Shown here piece by piece: positions 31,119 to 43,277 of a DNA stretch of 64,000 nucleotides. Below the pieces are notes generated by a model, which saw nothing but the letters and a program-made list of their open reading frames with translations, was not told the DNA's origin and did no database searches. Every line of letters starts with the position of its first letter. Positions within the stretch are counted from its first letter, which is position 1. The position numbers and the translations under genes were made by a program. The DNA is from Allomyces macrogynus ATCC 38327 (Eukaryota > Blastocladiomycota > Blastocladiomycetes > Blastocladiales > Blastocladiaceae): the NCBI GenBank assembly GCA_000151295.1, contig GG745343.1:533211-597210 (forward strand). Direction: 5' to 3'.

Positions 31119-31217
31119 GCTCTTCGGTTTCCGCCGCGAAGAACCTGCTTCTCCATCCACACTCGCGGTCTCCGCGTATCAAACCACACCACATCAACCA
31201 CAACCATCAACACCATC

Positions 31218-32075
31218 ATGTCGTTCAACGCCGATAGTCTGACCGACAAGGTACGTCCTCCACTCCCGCACCCGCGACGCGCGTGCCACTCGCGTCCTGC
31301 TGCGCCCGCTCCACCCGCTCCTCTGAACGGATCGCTGACCCTCACTTCACACCATTACAGACGGCTAAAGTGCTCCAGGCAGCCATCGAGTCAGCGCGCG
31401 AGTTTGAGCACGTGCAGCTCTACCCGGCGCATCTGGCGTGCGCGTTACTCGACGACCCGGACGCGTTTTTCCGCAACGTGCTTGCCAAGGCCGGCGCCGA
31501 CGCGACCTCCGTCGAGCGCGCGTTGCGGCGCGCCGTCAACAAGCTCCCCGCGCAATCTCCGCCACCCGAGCAGCTTTCACTCGCGCCAGCGACGCACAAG
31601 GTCCTGAAAGCCGCTCAGGACCTGCAAAAGAGGCAAAAGGACTCCCACGTGGCCGTCGACCACGTGCTGCTCGCGCTGCTCGAGGTCGACAACGATGTCA
31701 AGGCCGCGATCACCGCCGGTGGGTCGACCGTCAAGGCGATTGAGAATGCGGTCGCCGGGATTCGCGGCAACCGCCGCGTCGAGTCCAAGTCGGGCGACGA
31801 GACCTACGAGGCGCTGTCCAAGTACGCCATTGATCTGGTCGCGCTCTGCGAGCAAGGCAAACTCGACCCGGTGCTCGGCCGCGACGACGAGATTCGCCGC
31901 GTGATCCAGGTCTTGTCGCGCCGCACGAAGTCGAACCCGGTGTTGATCGGCGCGCCGGGCACGGGCAAGACGGCGATTGTCGAAGGGCTCGCGCACCGCA
32001 TCGTGCGCCGCGACGTGCCGCAGAACCTGCAGTGCAAGATCTACGCGCTCGACATGGGCGCGCTGGTTGCCGGCG

Positions 32076-32106
<31 letters not shown>

Positions 32107-34153
32107 CAAGGCCGTTCTCAAGGAGGTCAAGGACTCGGACGGCCAGATCATTCTCTTCATTGACGAGATTCACACGGTACTCGGCGCCGGCAAGGGCGAA
32201 GGGTCGATGGACGCGGCCAACCTGCTCAAGCCGATGCTGGCGCGCGGCGAGCTGCGGTGCATTGGCGCGACGACGCTTGACGAGTACAAGAAGTATGTCG
32301 AAAAGGATCCGGCGTTTGAGCGCCGGTTCCAGCAGGTGTTTGTGGGCGAGCCCTCGGTGCCCGACACGGTCTCGATCCTGCGCGGACTCAAGAACCGGTA
32401 CGAGTCGCACCACGGCGTGCGCATTCTCGACTCGGCGATTGTCGCGGCCGCGCAACTCTCGGCGCGGTACATCACCAACCGGTTCTTGCCCGACAAGGCC
32501 ATCGACTTGCTCGACGAGGCCTGCGCGCACGTGCGCGTGCAGCTCGACTCGCAGCCGGAAATCATCGACCAGCTCGAGCGCCGGTACCTGCAGCTCGAGA
32601 TTGAGCAGACGGCGCTCGCTAAGGAGCAGGACGACCCAACGATCCAGGAACGGCGTGACCGAGTCAACGAGGAAATGGCACGGATCCAGGACGAGCTCAA
32701 GCCGCTCAAGGCCAAGTACGCGCGCGAAAAGGGGTCGGTCGACCAGATTCGCGCACTCACGCAAAAGCTCGAGGACCTCAAGAACAAGGCTGAGATTGCC
32801 AAGCGCCGCGGCGACGTCGCGACGGCCGCCGATATCGAGTACTATGCGCTCCCGGACGTCGAGAAGCGGCTTGCCGAGATTGTCGCCGCCAAGCGCGCAC
32901 GCGACCAGGAGCAGGCGTTCCACGGCGACTCCATGGGCGCAGACGCCGGCGGGTCGATGCTGCAGGAAGTCGTCACGGCCGAGCACATCAACCAGATTGT
33001 CGCGCGGTGGACGGGCATTCCCGTCAGCAAGCTGTCCAAGTCGCAGGCCGACCGGCTGCTGCACCTCGAGCAGGAACTGCACAAGCGCGTCGTCGGCCAG
33101 GAGGAGGCGATCAAGGCCATTGCCGACGCGGTGATCCGGTCGCGCGCGGGGCTCGCACGCCCGACGCAACCCACGGGCTCGTTCCTGTTCCTCGGGCCCA
33201 CGGGCACAGGCAAGACCGAGACGGCCAAGGCGCTCGCCGAGCAGCTGTTTGACGACGACAAGCACATTTTGCGCATCGACATGTCCGAGTACATGGAGCA
33301 GCATGCCGTCGCGCGCTTGATCGGTAGCCCGCCCGGGTATGTCGGCCACGAGGAGGGCGGGCAACTGACCGAGGCTGTTCGGCGCCGGCCCTACAATGTC
33401 GTTCTCTTTGACGAGGTGGAGAAGGCGCACCCGCAAGTGCTCAACGTGCTGCTTCAAGTGCTCGACGATGGGCGGCTCACGGATGGCAAGGGCGTCCTTG
33501 TCGACTTTACGAACTGCATTCTGATCCTCACGTCGAACCTCGGATCGCATCACTTGGCGGAAATGATGGCTTCGGCGTCGATGATGGAGACCGACGCGGG
33601 CTCCGTCCCGCCGACGATCCCGCAGGCGATTCGCGACCGTGTCATGCAGGACGTGAAGCGGCACTTCCGCCCCGAGTTCCTCAACCGGCTCGACGACGTG
33701 GTCCTGTTCCGCCCGCTGGGCAAGTCCGACTTGCGCGGGATCGCGCGGCGCCAGCTCGAGACGGTGCGCGCGCGGCTCAAGCAGCGGCACATTTCGCTCG
33801 AGGTGACCGATGCGGCGATTGATGTGATTCTGCGCGACGCATGGGACCCGCAGTACGGCGGGCGGCCCGTGCGCCGGTACCTCGAGCACGAGGTTGTCAC
33901 GCATCTGTCCAAGTTGATTGTCGCCAACCAGCTCTCCGACTACATGCAAGTCACGGTCGACGCCGACCCGACAGGCACACACCTGACGTATGCGGTCACA
34001 GGCACGCGGCCCGGGTCGGTCAGCGGCAGCGCACAGGGGTCGCCCTACATGACCCGCCGGCAGGTCCCAACGGCCGGCAACATGCGCACGGCCGCGGGCG
34101 CCTACCGCGGCTACAAGCCCGAGGAGCAGGATGTCGACATGGACATGGACTAA
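31218..34153 (+). CDS. HSP104: Hsp104/ClpB protein disaggregase
   Basis: Exons 31218..31250 and 31361..34153 (110-bp phase-0 intron after 11 residues), 941 residues against about 908 in yeast. This AAA+ hexamer threads aggregated proteins with Hsp70/Hsp40. Order: Clp N-domain (two repeats, about 12-150); NBD1 with Walker A GAPGTGKT near 208, pore loop [11 protein letters not shown] and Walker [10 protein letters not shown]; the coiled-coil M domain (about 400-540), typical of disaggregases; NBD2 with Walker A GPTGTGKT near 623, pore loop [13 protein letters not shown] and Walker [12 protein letters not shown]; and the arginine-finger region PEFLNRLDD. The C-terminal extension ends DVDMDMD, comparable with the acidic tail of cytosolic Hsp104. 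No presequence, so a cytosolic or nuclear form. The upstream TTC array and TATA box suggest heat-shock control. Confidence 0.97.
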
Positions 34154-34887
34154 GTCGTCGACGACGCGAGGCAAGTATTGCTCGCGCAGCGCACCGAGTT
34201 TGCCCGCGGTGCGAGGAAGTGAAGGAAGATGAGGTGCTGGGTACCCCCCCTCCCTCGTTGTAAATACCGAGTTGTTTGGGATTGGTTGATTCCGTTCACG
34301 CTGGTTGCAAGAGGCTGATATCAGGAGTGAAAATACAAGATTGGGTGCGATTGCAACCACTTGGTGTTTTGAAAGCAGTGCGTGGGCAGGACCGCGCCCA
34401 CTATTTAGCGTCCGTGTTGAGAGCAAAGGGGCGTGCTTGATGCGTGTCGTGATGGTGGTGGTCGTGCCAGCGGCAGCGCAAGCGCGAGGCGCCCGGCGTG
34501 AAAATGGCGTGTCATAGCGCAGTGACTCGAATGCGCATGTGGGCTTAGCAAAGCCAATCGCCATTCCAATCACGCGTTGCTCCGCGGTTGCGGTCGCGCC
34601 GTGGTCGGCCCGCCGTGTTCAGTTCCGGCTCTGCCCACTGCTTCTCCTTGCGTGCGCCCACCAGCCCTTGCTCTCTCGACGAGACTGTGCTTTGCCCGAG
34701 GTCAAGGTCCTGCTGCCGCTGCCGTCGCCCCGCTCGCCGTCTTGCTCCCGGTTGCACCCGCTGCAAGGTCGGAAGCATTTGTGCCTGCCGCCGCCGCCGT
34801 TCCCGACATCGCCGTCGGCCTACATCATCGACCGTCTGTCCGCAGCGACACCCATCCTCAACATCTCGACTCCAAGACATCACTGCC
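34154..34887. other. Intergenic region, HSP104 3' side to NYN gene
   Basis: About 730 bp, AT-richer in its first half. It holds the HSP104 3' end and the leader of the next gene. No element recognised. Confidence 0.5.
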
Positions 34888-37743
34888 ATGGCGTCGCACG
34901 GCCTGCCGCCGTCGCCCGCCATGTCGCCTGCCCCGCCCGCTACCTCGGCTGCTGCAACCGCAAGCTCGCAAGTCTTCCACGCTGCCTGGGACCCGTTTGA
35001 CGGCCATCGCGCGCCCAACGCCGCTGGCATGCCGCCCGGTCTCGCTGGTGCGCGCCGCACGTCGTGGACGACGCCAGTGCCATCAGCGCTCGTTCCGCCG
35101 GCCGCTGCGTCGCGTGCATCCGCTGCCGTTGCTCCTCCAACCAAGTCTGCGTCGTACGTGTCGCTGGCAGGTTTGGCGGCCGCATCGGCCGTCTCGCTCG
35201 TGTCGCGCGCCGCCTCGGGTGCCAACTTGCAAGCTCTCGGCGGATGGGCAGCCGCTCCCGCGCGCGGACCCCTGGCGCTCAAGTCGGCCAGTCTTGCGCA
35301 TCTGCCAGCGGCTGCGGCACTGGCAACCGGTCTTGAGCCGTACCTGCCGCCGGAGCGACTATTCAGTGGTGCAAGCACGACGCAGCTCGCTGCGCACCGC
35401 CAGCAGCTGGATGCACTCGAGGCGTGGCATGCGCACGAGGCTCTGGAGCGGTCGATGAGTTCGCTGTCGCTCGTACGTTGTGACCGTTTGGTTCTGTTGT
35501 TCACGTCCGCAGGAATGGTTTGTTGACGCGTTTTTGGCCATTTTAGCACAACTTGGGTCCTGGCGCGGCGAGCGCCTTTTCCAGTGCGCCGCTCACGGCG
35601 CCATCACTCGCCACGGGCACCAATGCCGTCGCGTCGAGCGCGCCCATGTCGGCCCTTGTCTGGGATACGCGAATTGGGGTGCGTATCGTGGCTGCTTATC
35701 CAATGGTTCCGCCTCGCTATCGCTGGTCTCATTCATTGTTCGCTCGTGTCTGTCTCACTCTGGCCGTGTTTATTGTCCTCTTGCTCCAGAACGAATCAAC
35801 GGTGCAGTTTGCTGGCACGCTCGTCTCCGGCCAGGATCTGCTTATGCGCCAGTACCACGGCGTCCTCACGTTGCACCAGTCGCTGCGCGACTCGCAGACA
35901 GCACTGACGGTTCTGTCGACGCCCGCGGCCGCGGCGGCGCTGCGCCAGTGGAACTTGCAGCTACCCGCGCAAGCCATGGTTCTGGACGCGACCGATTTGC
36001 AGGCCGTGACCGAACTGCTGCGGCTCGTGCTCGCGGGCGTCGTGCACATCACCATTGTCTCGGACAGCGCGGCGATTCAACCGGCCCTGACGTACGTCGC
36101 GCCTTCGTCTCATCTCGTGGTTTCACTTTGAGCCATTTCTGACCCCACTTCCGCTCCTCTTTTTCAGGCACATTGCAAATGCCGGCCACACGCGCATCAT
36201 TTGGATCACGTCGTTGCCCGCGCAGCTCGCGGCGTCCGTGCCAGGTATCCAGCACAAGGCCATGGAAGATTTGCTATGGTCAGGTCTGCCGCGCACCGCA
36301 TCGGCCACCTACTTGACGGATCGCGCAGCCTCTGCGACGCACTTGTCGGCGCTGGCGGCCAGTGGCGGATCGGCCACGCATCTCGCGGGTCTCGCCGCGG
36401 GCTACTCGCCGTCCAAGCTCAACCCCGCGGCTGCCGGTGCCGCGACGGGCTCGCCGCTCAAGACGTCGTCGAGCGCGACCTACCTCTCGCCCGACGGGTA
36501 CCAGGACCCGACCGCTGCGGCTGCGGCCAATGGCAGCAGCGCGCGCCGCAGCAAGCTGGTCCCGCTCGGTCCGCCGCCAGACTCGGAGCACATTCCGCTG
36601 CGTCTCGTCTCGTTTGGCCCACTCTACCACGCGCTGCACCACCCGGCCATCATTGACCGGCTCGGGCCCAACTACGTCAACGCCATTGATCTGTCTCTCC
36701 TCGGCGGGATCCTCAAGTCGACCATGGACCCGTTCGCGTCGCTCAAGCTCTATCTGCAGGCCGCGCAAGAATGCGGTCTGCTGCGCCTACACCACCAAGG
36801 GTCGCGGTGCCTGTTGCGCGTCGTCGCGCCGCACTTGCTCCTGCAGTGGGCGAGCTACTCGCCCGACTCGGTGCTCATTTCCGGCGCGACCGCCAATGGC
36901 GCGCTCGCGCGGTCCGCGTCGGCTGTGTCGCTGTCCGGCGGCACCGGTCCCATTTCCACCACCGCCGTCCCGGCGGTGACTGTCAACGACTACGCGATGC
37001 CCGCGTCGACCGGATCGCCCGATATCGACGACACGCCGCTCTCTGACGCGGAACTCCTCCCGTACGTGCCGCTCATGCACGCCTTTTGCATGGCGCGCAT
37101 GCGGTACCCGCCGCCGATTCGCACCCCGGCGATCGGGCCGCTCCTGAAACCCATGTTTGCACGCGGCGACCTCGCGCCCTGGCGCAAGTTGTCCGAGTAC
37201 TTGGCCGACGCGGAACGCCGCGGGATCGTGCGGCTCACGCGGCTGGGCGTGAATGGCGATGTCGAGATCACGGTGCGCGAACGCAAGTGTGCCGCGCAGT
37301 GGCCCGCGATCCGCGCGCAGTACGGCGCGTTCCGCGATGTGGACGACGTGCCGCATGCGGGCGACGAGGCCGCGTTTTACCATCACCACCCGCAGCACCA
37401 TCACCACCAGCAGCACTACCACCAGCAGCAGCAGTACCACACGCCCGCGCAGGCACAGTACCAACACCAGCATCACCCGTACGCGGTGGAGCAGCAACAT
37501 CAGGCGCAGTACCCGCCCCCGCCGCAGCAGCCCCAGCTGCAGCAGGCTCATCACGTCCCGTCCCCGCCGCCCGCCGCCAGCACGGCGGCAGCCACGCACG
37601 ACGCGTCCGAGTCGGAGGACGACGACGCGCCGTTCACGTTTGTCGTGCGTCCGAGCACGTCGATGCGCAACCACGGGTCGGCCGGGCCCGCGTCGCCCGC
37701 GAACCCGGCGTCGCCCGTCGTGGCGAGTTACGGCAAGCCGTAA
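34888..37743 (+). CDS. NYN-domain protein with LOTUS-like repeats (MARF1/limkain-like)
   Basis: Exons 34888..35472, 35547..35678, 35790..36091 and 36168..37743 (introns 74, 111, 76 bp) give 864 residues. After a disordered Ala/Ser-rich N-terminus, residues about 228-360 alternate strands and helices like a NYN (PIN-like) nuclease: ALVWDTRIG, then ATDLQAVTELLRLVLAG, then ITIVSDSAAIQPALTHIANAGHTRIIWIT, the last matching the SGD/SDS-x-x-F...G-x-x-V pattern. Only some of the catalytic acids are conserved (the second helix has Glu for Asp). Two OST-HTH/LOTUS-like segments follow, about 487-547 (FASLKLYLQAAQECGLLRL) and 634-711 (WRKLSEYLADAERRGIVRL). A His/Gln-rich run occupies about 744-800. MARF1-type proteins bind or cleave RNA; that role here is inference. 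The acceptor of exon 3 could be 18 nt later. Confidence 0.62.
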
Positions 37744-39364
37744 AGAGCTTCTTCCTAGTTCGTGTTTTTTTTTCTTTCGTCGTTTTTGGACTGCAGTTTT
37801 TTTTTGTTTCACCAGTTTTGGACCAAACAGTTGCCGGCGCGAGGGAGGGAGCGCCCTTATTTGATTTGATCGAGTTGAGGGAGGGGGATGTCGCGTCGTG
37901 CGGCGTGGTGGAGCTTGGTTTGGGAGGAGGCCGGTCGTGCAGGTGATAGTTTTATTGATCTGTATGACTTTTCTTGAATGATGCTGCTTTTCTTGAATGA
38001 TGCTGGTTGCCAAAGGACGGAGTCGTCACCTTGGTGGTGAGAGGAGCTCTGTTGAGTATTGACAGAGAACGAGACCGATAGCCTTGGGTGTCACTTTTGT
38101 CTGGGTCCGAAAATCAACAATGTGCCCAGAGTGGGGTAAGTCAATGTAGCCAATCTGTTCAGCTGATTTCGCTGTGTGTCCAGGCCACCTGTCCCAACTC
38201 TGGTCCGAATAAAGGAAGGTTATCATTCTCTTCACCAAAGCCCATCCCTTCCCTCACCAACTTGACCGGAGATCCATTTTTTTTGCTCGTTGCAACCGTT
38301 TGATATTGAGGCTGGTCATGATGCGCGAAGAAAGACTGTCTAGACAGAGTTCAATGTTGGTTTTTGCGCTCATGGAATCGCAATGAAGGCAATTTTTGGC
38401 CATGGCGAGCAAGCAGATGGCTGATTGGGCCCACAACTGGCGTGGCCCTGATTCCCTGCTGGATGGAGAGACTGATGGTAGTTGGAATACAGCAACAAGC
38501 GCGGCTCTCAGCGCAGTGGAGACGATTGACGAGGAGATTTTGGACCTTATCAATTATCAACGGGACAAAGGCTTTTTGAAACTCGTGTGGTCATTGTCAA
38601 ATCGTGCTGGTAGAAGTGACTGTCACTGTTGCTCCAGGTGTGTGACGATGCTACGCTTCCGGCTTGCTTTTTTCATGGGAGGAGTGAATGGAGGGATGCC
38701 GCGTCATGCAGCAATTGGTTTTCAGTTCAGAAGAGGTTGGTCATGGTGGCTGAGGCCAAACTCCCAGCTCGCCCTTTGTTGCTTGACATCCGTTTGCTCG
38801 GGTCAGAAGCGCGCGGAAAAAAATGTCGAACCGACTCGACGCATTTCCGCAGCACAAACAGGACTGGCTGACCATTACACTTGCGAGCAAGAGATGGTCT
38901 TTCTCCACTCAGCAGCGGCTCCTGACTTGCACTTCATTCATCGGCATTCATGACCAGTCTCCGCCTGGGTGAAGATGCAGGTTCGAGCTTGAGGGGTGCG
39001 ACAAACAATTCAAGTTGGTCCGCGAGGTGGGGGGTAGAGCAAGTGATTCGTGATCTTGTGGCCGTGACTATTTTCATGGCCCAAACGGCTTCCAACAACG
39101 GCTAGCGTCCTTCCACAACAACGAAACGACCAGGTTGAGCAGTGTCTATTCTTTGGAATCGAGTATGTACAAGCCCGCAAAATCGGCCCGCAGGACCAGG
39201 ATGGGGCCCAAGCAAAGGGCCGCCAGGGCACAAACCAAAACGTCAACAACAACAGCAACGACAAATTCCACTTCCTTGGCGCCGCAGCGGCAAGCGAGCC
39301 AGCCGCAGCACATGCGCAATCGCGCGTCTTGATCTCCATTTTCCCACTTTGCTTTCGGGCCACC
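37744..39364. other. 1.6-kb convergent gap, AT-richer than surroundings
   Basis: Between the NYN gene and acyl-CoA synthetase A. T-rich stretches follow the NYN stop. One open frame (38396..38953, +, 185 codons, MAMASKQMADWAHNW...) has somewhat protein-like acidic segments (ETIDEEILDLINYQRDKG) but no recognisable domain or partner exons; I do not call it a gene. Confidence 0.45.
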
Positions 39365-41810
39365 TCATGCGTTGAGCGACGCGTACATGGCGTCGATCTG
39401 CGCCTGGTACTTGGTCTTGGCGTCGTTGCGGCGCAGCTTGAACGTGGGCGTGAGCAAGTTGTTGTCGATCGTGAACTGCTCGGCCTCGAGCGTGAGAGCG
39501 CGAATGTTTTCGAACCCCTTGAGCCCTGACGCCTTGCCGTACGCGACGAGCTGTTGCAGCAGCTTCTTCTTGAGTTCCGGCTGGTCGACAAAGTCGGCAA
39601 GCGACTCGCCCTCGAACCCTTGCGCCTTGGCCCACGGAATGAACGACTCTTCGTCGGGCACGATCACGCCAACGAGTGACGCCTGCAGCGAGTCGCCGTG
39701 CACGTAGGCCTGCGCCACGAGCTCGTGCTTGCAGTAGACGTTCTCGATCTTCTCGGGCGCAATGTACTCGCCCTGCGCGAGCTTGAAGATGCACTAGAAA
39801 AGTGGCACGAAGAGCGATTGAGTCAGCGACGGGAGCGATTCGAAAAGGGCGGAAAGAGGTGGCAACGGAGCGTACCTTGACGCGATCAATGATCACCAAC
39901 CGACCAAACTCGTCCCACTGCCCGACATCCCCCGTTCGGCACCACCCATTCTCGAGCGTCTCGGCCGTCTTATCGGGCGATTTGTAGTACCCACTGAAGA
40001 TCGAATTGCCCCGGACCGTAATTTCGCCGCGCGGACGCGGCTCGTCCTTGGACGTGTAGTTCATCTCCGGAATGTCGCGCAACCGGACCTCGCAGCAGCC
40101 CAGAGGCACACCGACGTGGCCCGCCGAATAGTCGCCCGAGAACGTGATCGAGAGACCGGCCGAGGTCTCAGTCTGGCCGTAGCCCTCGAAAACGTCGCAC
40201 GAGAAGCACGCGCGCAAGAACTGCAGTACGTCGGGCGCGATAGGCGCCGAACCCGTGAACAGGAAACGGCAACGGCCACCGAGCTTGGACCGGACATTGC
40301 CAAAGACGAGCTTGTCCCACAGCCAGTGGTTGACGGTACCGCGCTTGAGCCCGGCCTGCTTTTGCGCGATGGCCGTCTTGAACAGGAACGCCGCGGCGCC
40401 GCCCTTGGCCTTGACGCCGGACAGGACCTTGTCGTAGATGCGCTATAGGGTGGAGAAGGGCAAGGCGAGGTCAGGGAAAGCATGTTGGCGAAAGAAACAA
40501 GTCGACGCTGACGACGTACGTTGAACAGACGAGGCACCGCGACGAACACAGTCGGCCGCAATTCGGCCACGTCGTCGAGGAGCTTGGCCGTGTCGCCCGC
40601 GTAGAAACCCATACGAGCGCCGTTCATGATGACGAGCTGTTGCAGAACGAGCTCAAACACGTGTGCCATGGGCAAGAACGAGATGTGGATCTCGTTGGGC
40701 GTGATGAGCGTGAAGCGGCGGTTCTGGCACCTGTAGTTGACGGCGGTCGCGACCGAGAGAATGTTGCGGTGCGACAGGATGACACCCTTGGGCAAACCGG
40801 TCGTGCCGGACGTGTAGCAAATCGTCGCGCAGTCGTCAGGCCCCGGTCGGTTCGGTTCCGTGACGACCTGCGCGCCCTGCGCCTCGAGGGCCGTGATCGC
40901 AATCACGTCGACGCCAAATGCCTTGGCGTCCGGGATGAACGTATCCGGGAACGTGTCCATGACGACCACCGTGTCGAGCGTCGGCAGCTTGGCCTTGAGC
41001 TTAATGAGCTTTTGCGCCTTATCGTAGGTCGCAAAACACACGCGCATCTCTGTCTGGTTGATAATGTACTCGATCGCCTCGTCGCCAAGCGTGTCGTAGA
41101 GCGGCACCGTCGTGTACGCGTACATGTAGGACGCCTGCTGCCCGAGCGACCATTCCGGACGGTTGATCGAGTAGAGACCCACGGGATCTTGCCGGTTCAG
41201 ACCGCGTTGTGCGAGACCAGAGCTGTTGGTTGCAAGAGATCACATCGTGATCAGACCACTGGTAAAGACGAGCACGGCAGGCGCAACGCCGCGACAAAAG
41301 GAAATGGAGCACGAACCCAAGGTTCTTGACGCGCTTGTAGACCTCGTTGTACGTTTGCCACACGTACGGGCCGACCTTGCCGTCCTCGTCGCGCGTGCGA
41401 TGGCCAAGGAAGGGAGCGTCGGCTACATTGCGGGAACGACGCGTCGCAATCAAATCAGCTTCCACATTCGACTGCCAAAAACAGCAGCAACGAGTCGCAA
41501 ATCACGCACTCGAAATCTTGAGGCCAGTCAAAAAGTTTTCGTGCAGCGAGTTGACGCCCGGCGGCATGTCAATGAGCTCCTTGCCAGCGAGGTACGCAGC
41601 ACGGCGCGCCTAGAATGCAATGCAAAAGCCACCCACGAGACGTCAGCATCGACGCGCCCGAGCTCTCGAATATTTTGCTGGATTGCATGTGGCAGGCAGA
41701 AGTTGCTCGCGACGAACGCGTGTCGGCCGTACCTTGCCGTAGCCGGGCTCCTCGACCGCATCGGGCGACTCGATGGTGAACGACGTGTTGGTCCAGACTT
41801 GCTTGGGCAT
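39365..41810 (-). CDS. Long-chain acyl-CoA synthetase, paralog A
   Basis: Six exons (41733..41810, 41510..41609, 41317..41422, 40520..41222, 39876..40442, 39365..39793) give 660 residues. The enzyme activates long-chain fatty acids to acyl-CoA through an acyl-adenylate. Motifs: AMP-binding loop YTSGTTGLPKG near 229, the FLPMAHVFE segment, [10 protein letters not shown] near 414, the GWCRTGDVG signature and [21 protein letters not shown], whose K-x-x-x-K/G-E-Y-I-x-P region marks the ACSL class. The N-terminus (TIESPDAVEEPGYGK, PFLGHRTRDEDGKVGPYVWQTY) matches fungal and animal ACSL proteins. There is no clear signal peptide; the C-terminus MYASLNA is not an obvious peroxisomal SKL. Paralog B lies about 10 kb away in the same direction. 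Introns 1-3 are at the same positions and phases in both. Confidence 0.95.
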
Positions 41811-43277
41811 CGCGAATAGTGTTCAAGGTGGTACGCAGCGGCAAAGAGAGTAGAGATGGTGCTGGAGCGCGCAGTTGGTTGAGCAAGCCAGTCGCGAGTA
41901 CGAGCAATGGTCAGGCGTTGCGCAAGAGTGCGAGAACGAGAGCAAAGAGGGGTCGAGCGCGAGGACAGCTGGAGCACGAGAGCGGGCGCGGCGATGGCCG
42001 AGCTTTATAGGTTCGGCGACAGCGGGCGTGTTTCGTTTTGACGGTTCGATGGCGACCCTGCCGCGGGCACACACAAGCTGGGATTGGCCGCGGGAAACTG
42101 CGGCGGCAGCAGCAGCAGGAGCAGGACGCGCAAGGCGGGGACGTTGAAGGAACGGAGGAGAGCGTTCTCGTAAAGCGCGGCGCACGCGTGGGCGTGCCCA
42201 AGTTTTCAACCATTTGGGTCAGACGTTGCCGTTTCTCGAGAAGGCGCGTCGTGCGCGTCCAGTTGGCGGCGGCATGGTGCAAGGACCCGGCGGGTCCTCT
42301 GCGATGAGTGCGTACGCCTGCAGCGCTCGTCAGCATCGCCAACGACGCACAGCGCGCGCGCTTCATGATCAGTGCATCGCCAACGTTGTAGGGCGAACCT
42401 ATTGGCGCGAGACTTGGCATCTCCCGCGGTGGCAAGCGATGAGCGCGTGGCGTACGCCGCGGCCAAAGCGTCTGCGGCGGCACTAACCCTGGAGAGAAGG
42501 ACCCGTGGCGTTCGGCCCCGTCGCCGCTTTTGGGCTCGCTGCCGCGGTCAAGTGATCGCGTCTGTGACGCCTCTCGACGCGCCCTTGTTGGCCCCACTGC
42601 CACCACCAGCTCACGCCGTTGCCTCGCCTCAGTTCGCCTCCATCGACGCGCTGACGACGACGACGGGCCCCGCGTGAGCGGTGTGCACGCTTCATGAGCA
42701 CTGGCATCACGGCGGTCTGCGCACTGCACGCTCGTAGTCATGGCTGTTTGGACGCGCGCATCCACACCAGGTACCTGAGGCGGACCAAGGCGAGAGAATC
42801 GTCGAGAAGAAGGTCGCGGGCACCGTGAGCCCCCAGTTGTCCATTGTGCACCAAGTCGGGTGCGAGGAGTTAGCTGTTCGGGAAGCCGAGCAATGTAGTA
42901 CACACGACCGCGCCGTCCTTCAAGGTGTCGGCCATGGCGAGCAAATGCACGGCTTCAAAGCTGCTTCAGCCGTCCAAGCAATCGGTGCAACGTCGCGTTC
43001 GGTTGCACAAGACGGCGCCAGTTCGCCACCCGCTGGGGCACCAGGCAGCGTTGAAACCTCAGCTGCTGGGTCTGTCCCGCCTGCTCGGGTCTGCTTTTAT
43101 TGGCTAAAGGGTGCCGTGCTCGGCAGATGCACAGCTTGCACCGGCTCTCTGGCTCGCAAGAGCAAGTGAACCACGAAAAAAACCGCCAATCGTATCGAAA
43201 CATGATCCGCCAGACCGCACAATATACTAGGACACTTACAAGCAAATAATATAGCTCACGACCCAACAGTGATCGGT
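41811..43277. other. 1.47-kb upstream region of acyl-CoA synthetase A
   Basis: Lies between the synthetase start and the 3' end of the TMEM70-like gene. GC-rich near the start with purine/pyrimidine-biased stretches; chance open frames on both strands only. No element identified. Confidence 0.5.

Noticed and set aside
31577..34573. 998-codon open frame antisense to HSP104
   Set aside because: Long antisense frames are expected opposite GC-rich, codon-biased genes. Its translation has no family signature, while the sense strand encodes an unmistakable Hsp104.
38396..38953. 185-codon open frame in the gap between NYN and acyl-CoA synthetase A
   Set aside because: No recognisable domain, no supporting neighbour exons and mixed composition; left as a note only.
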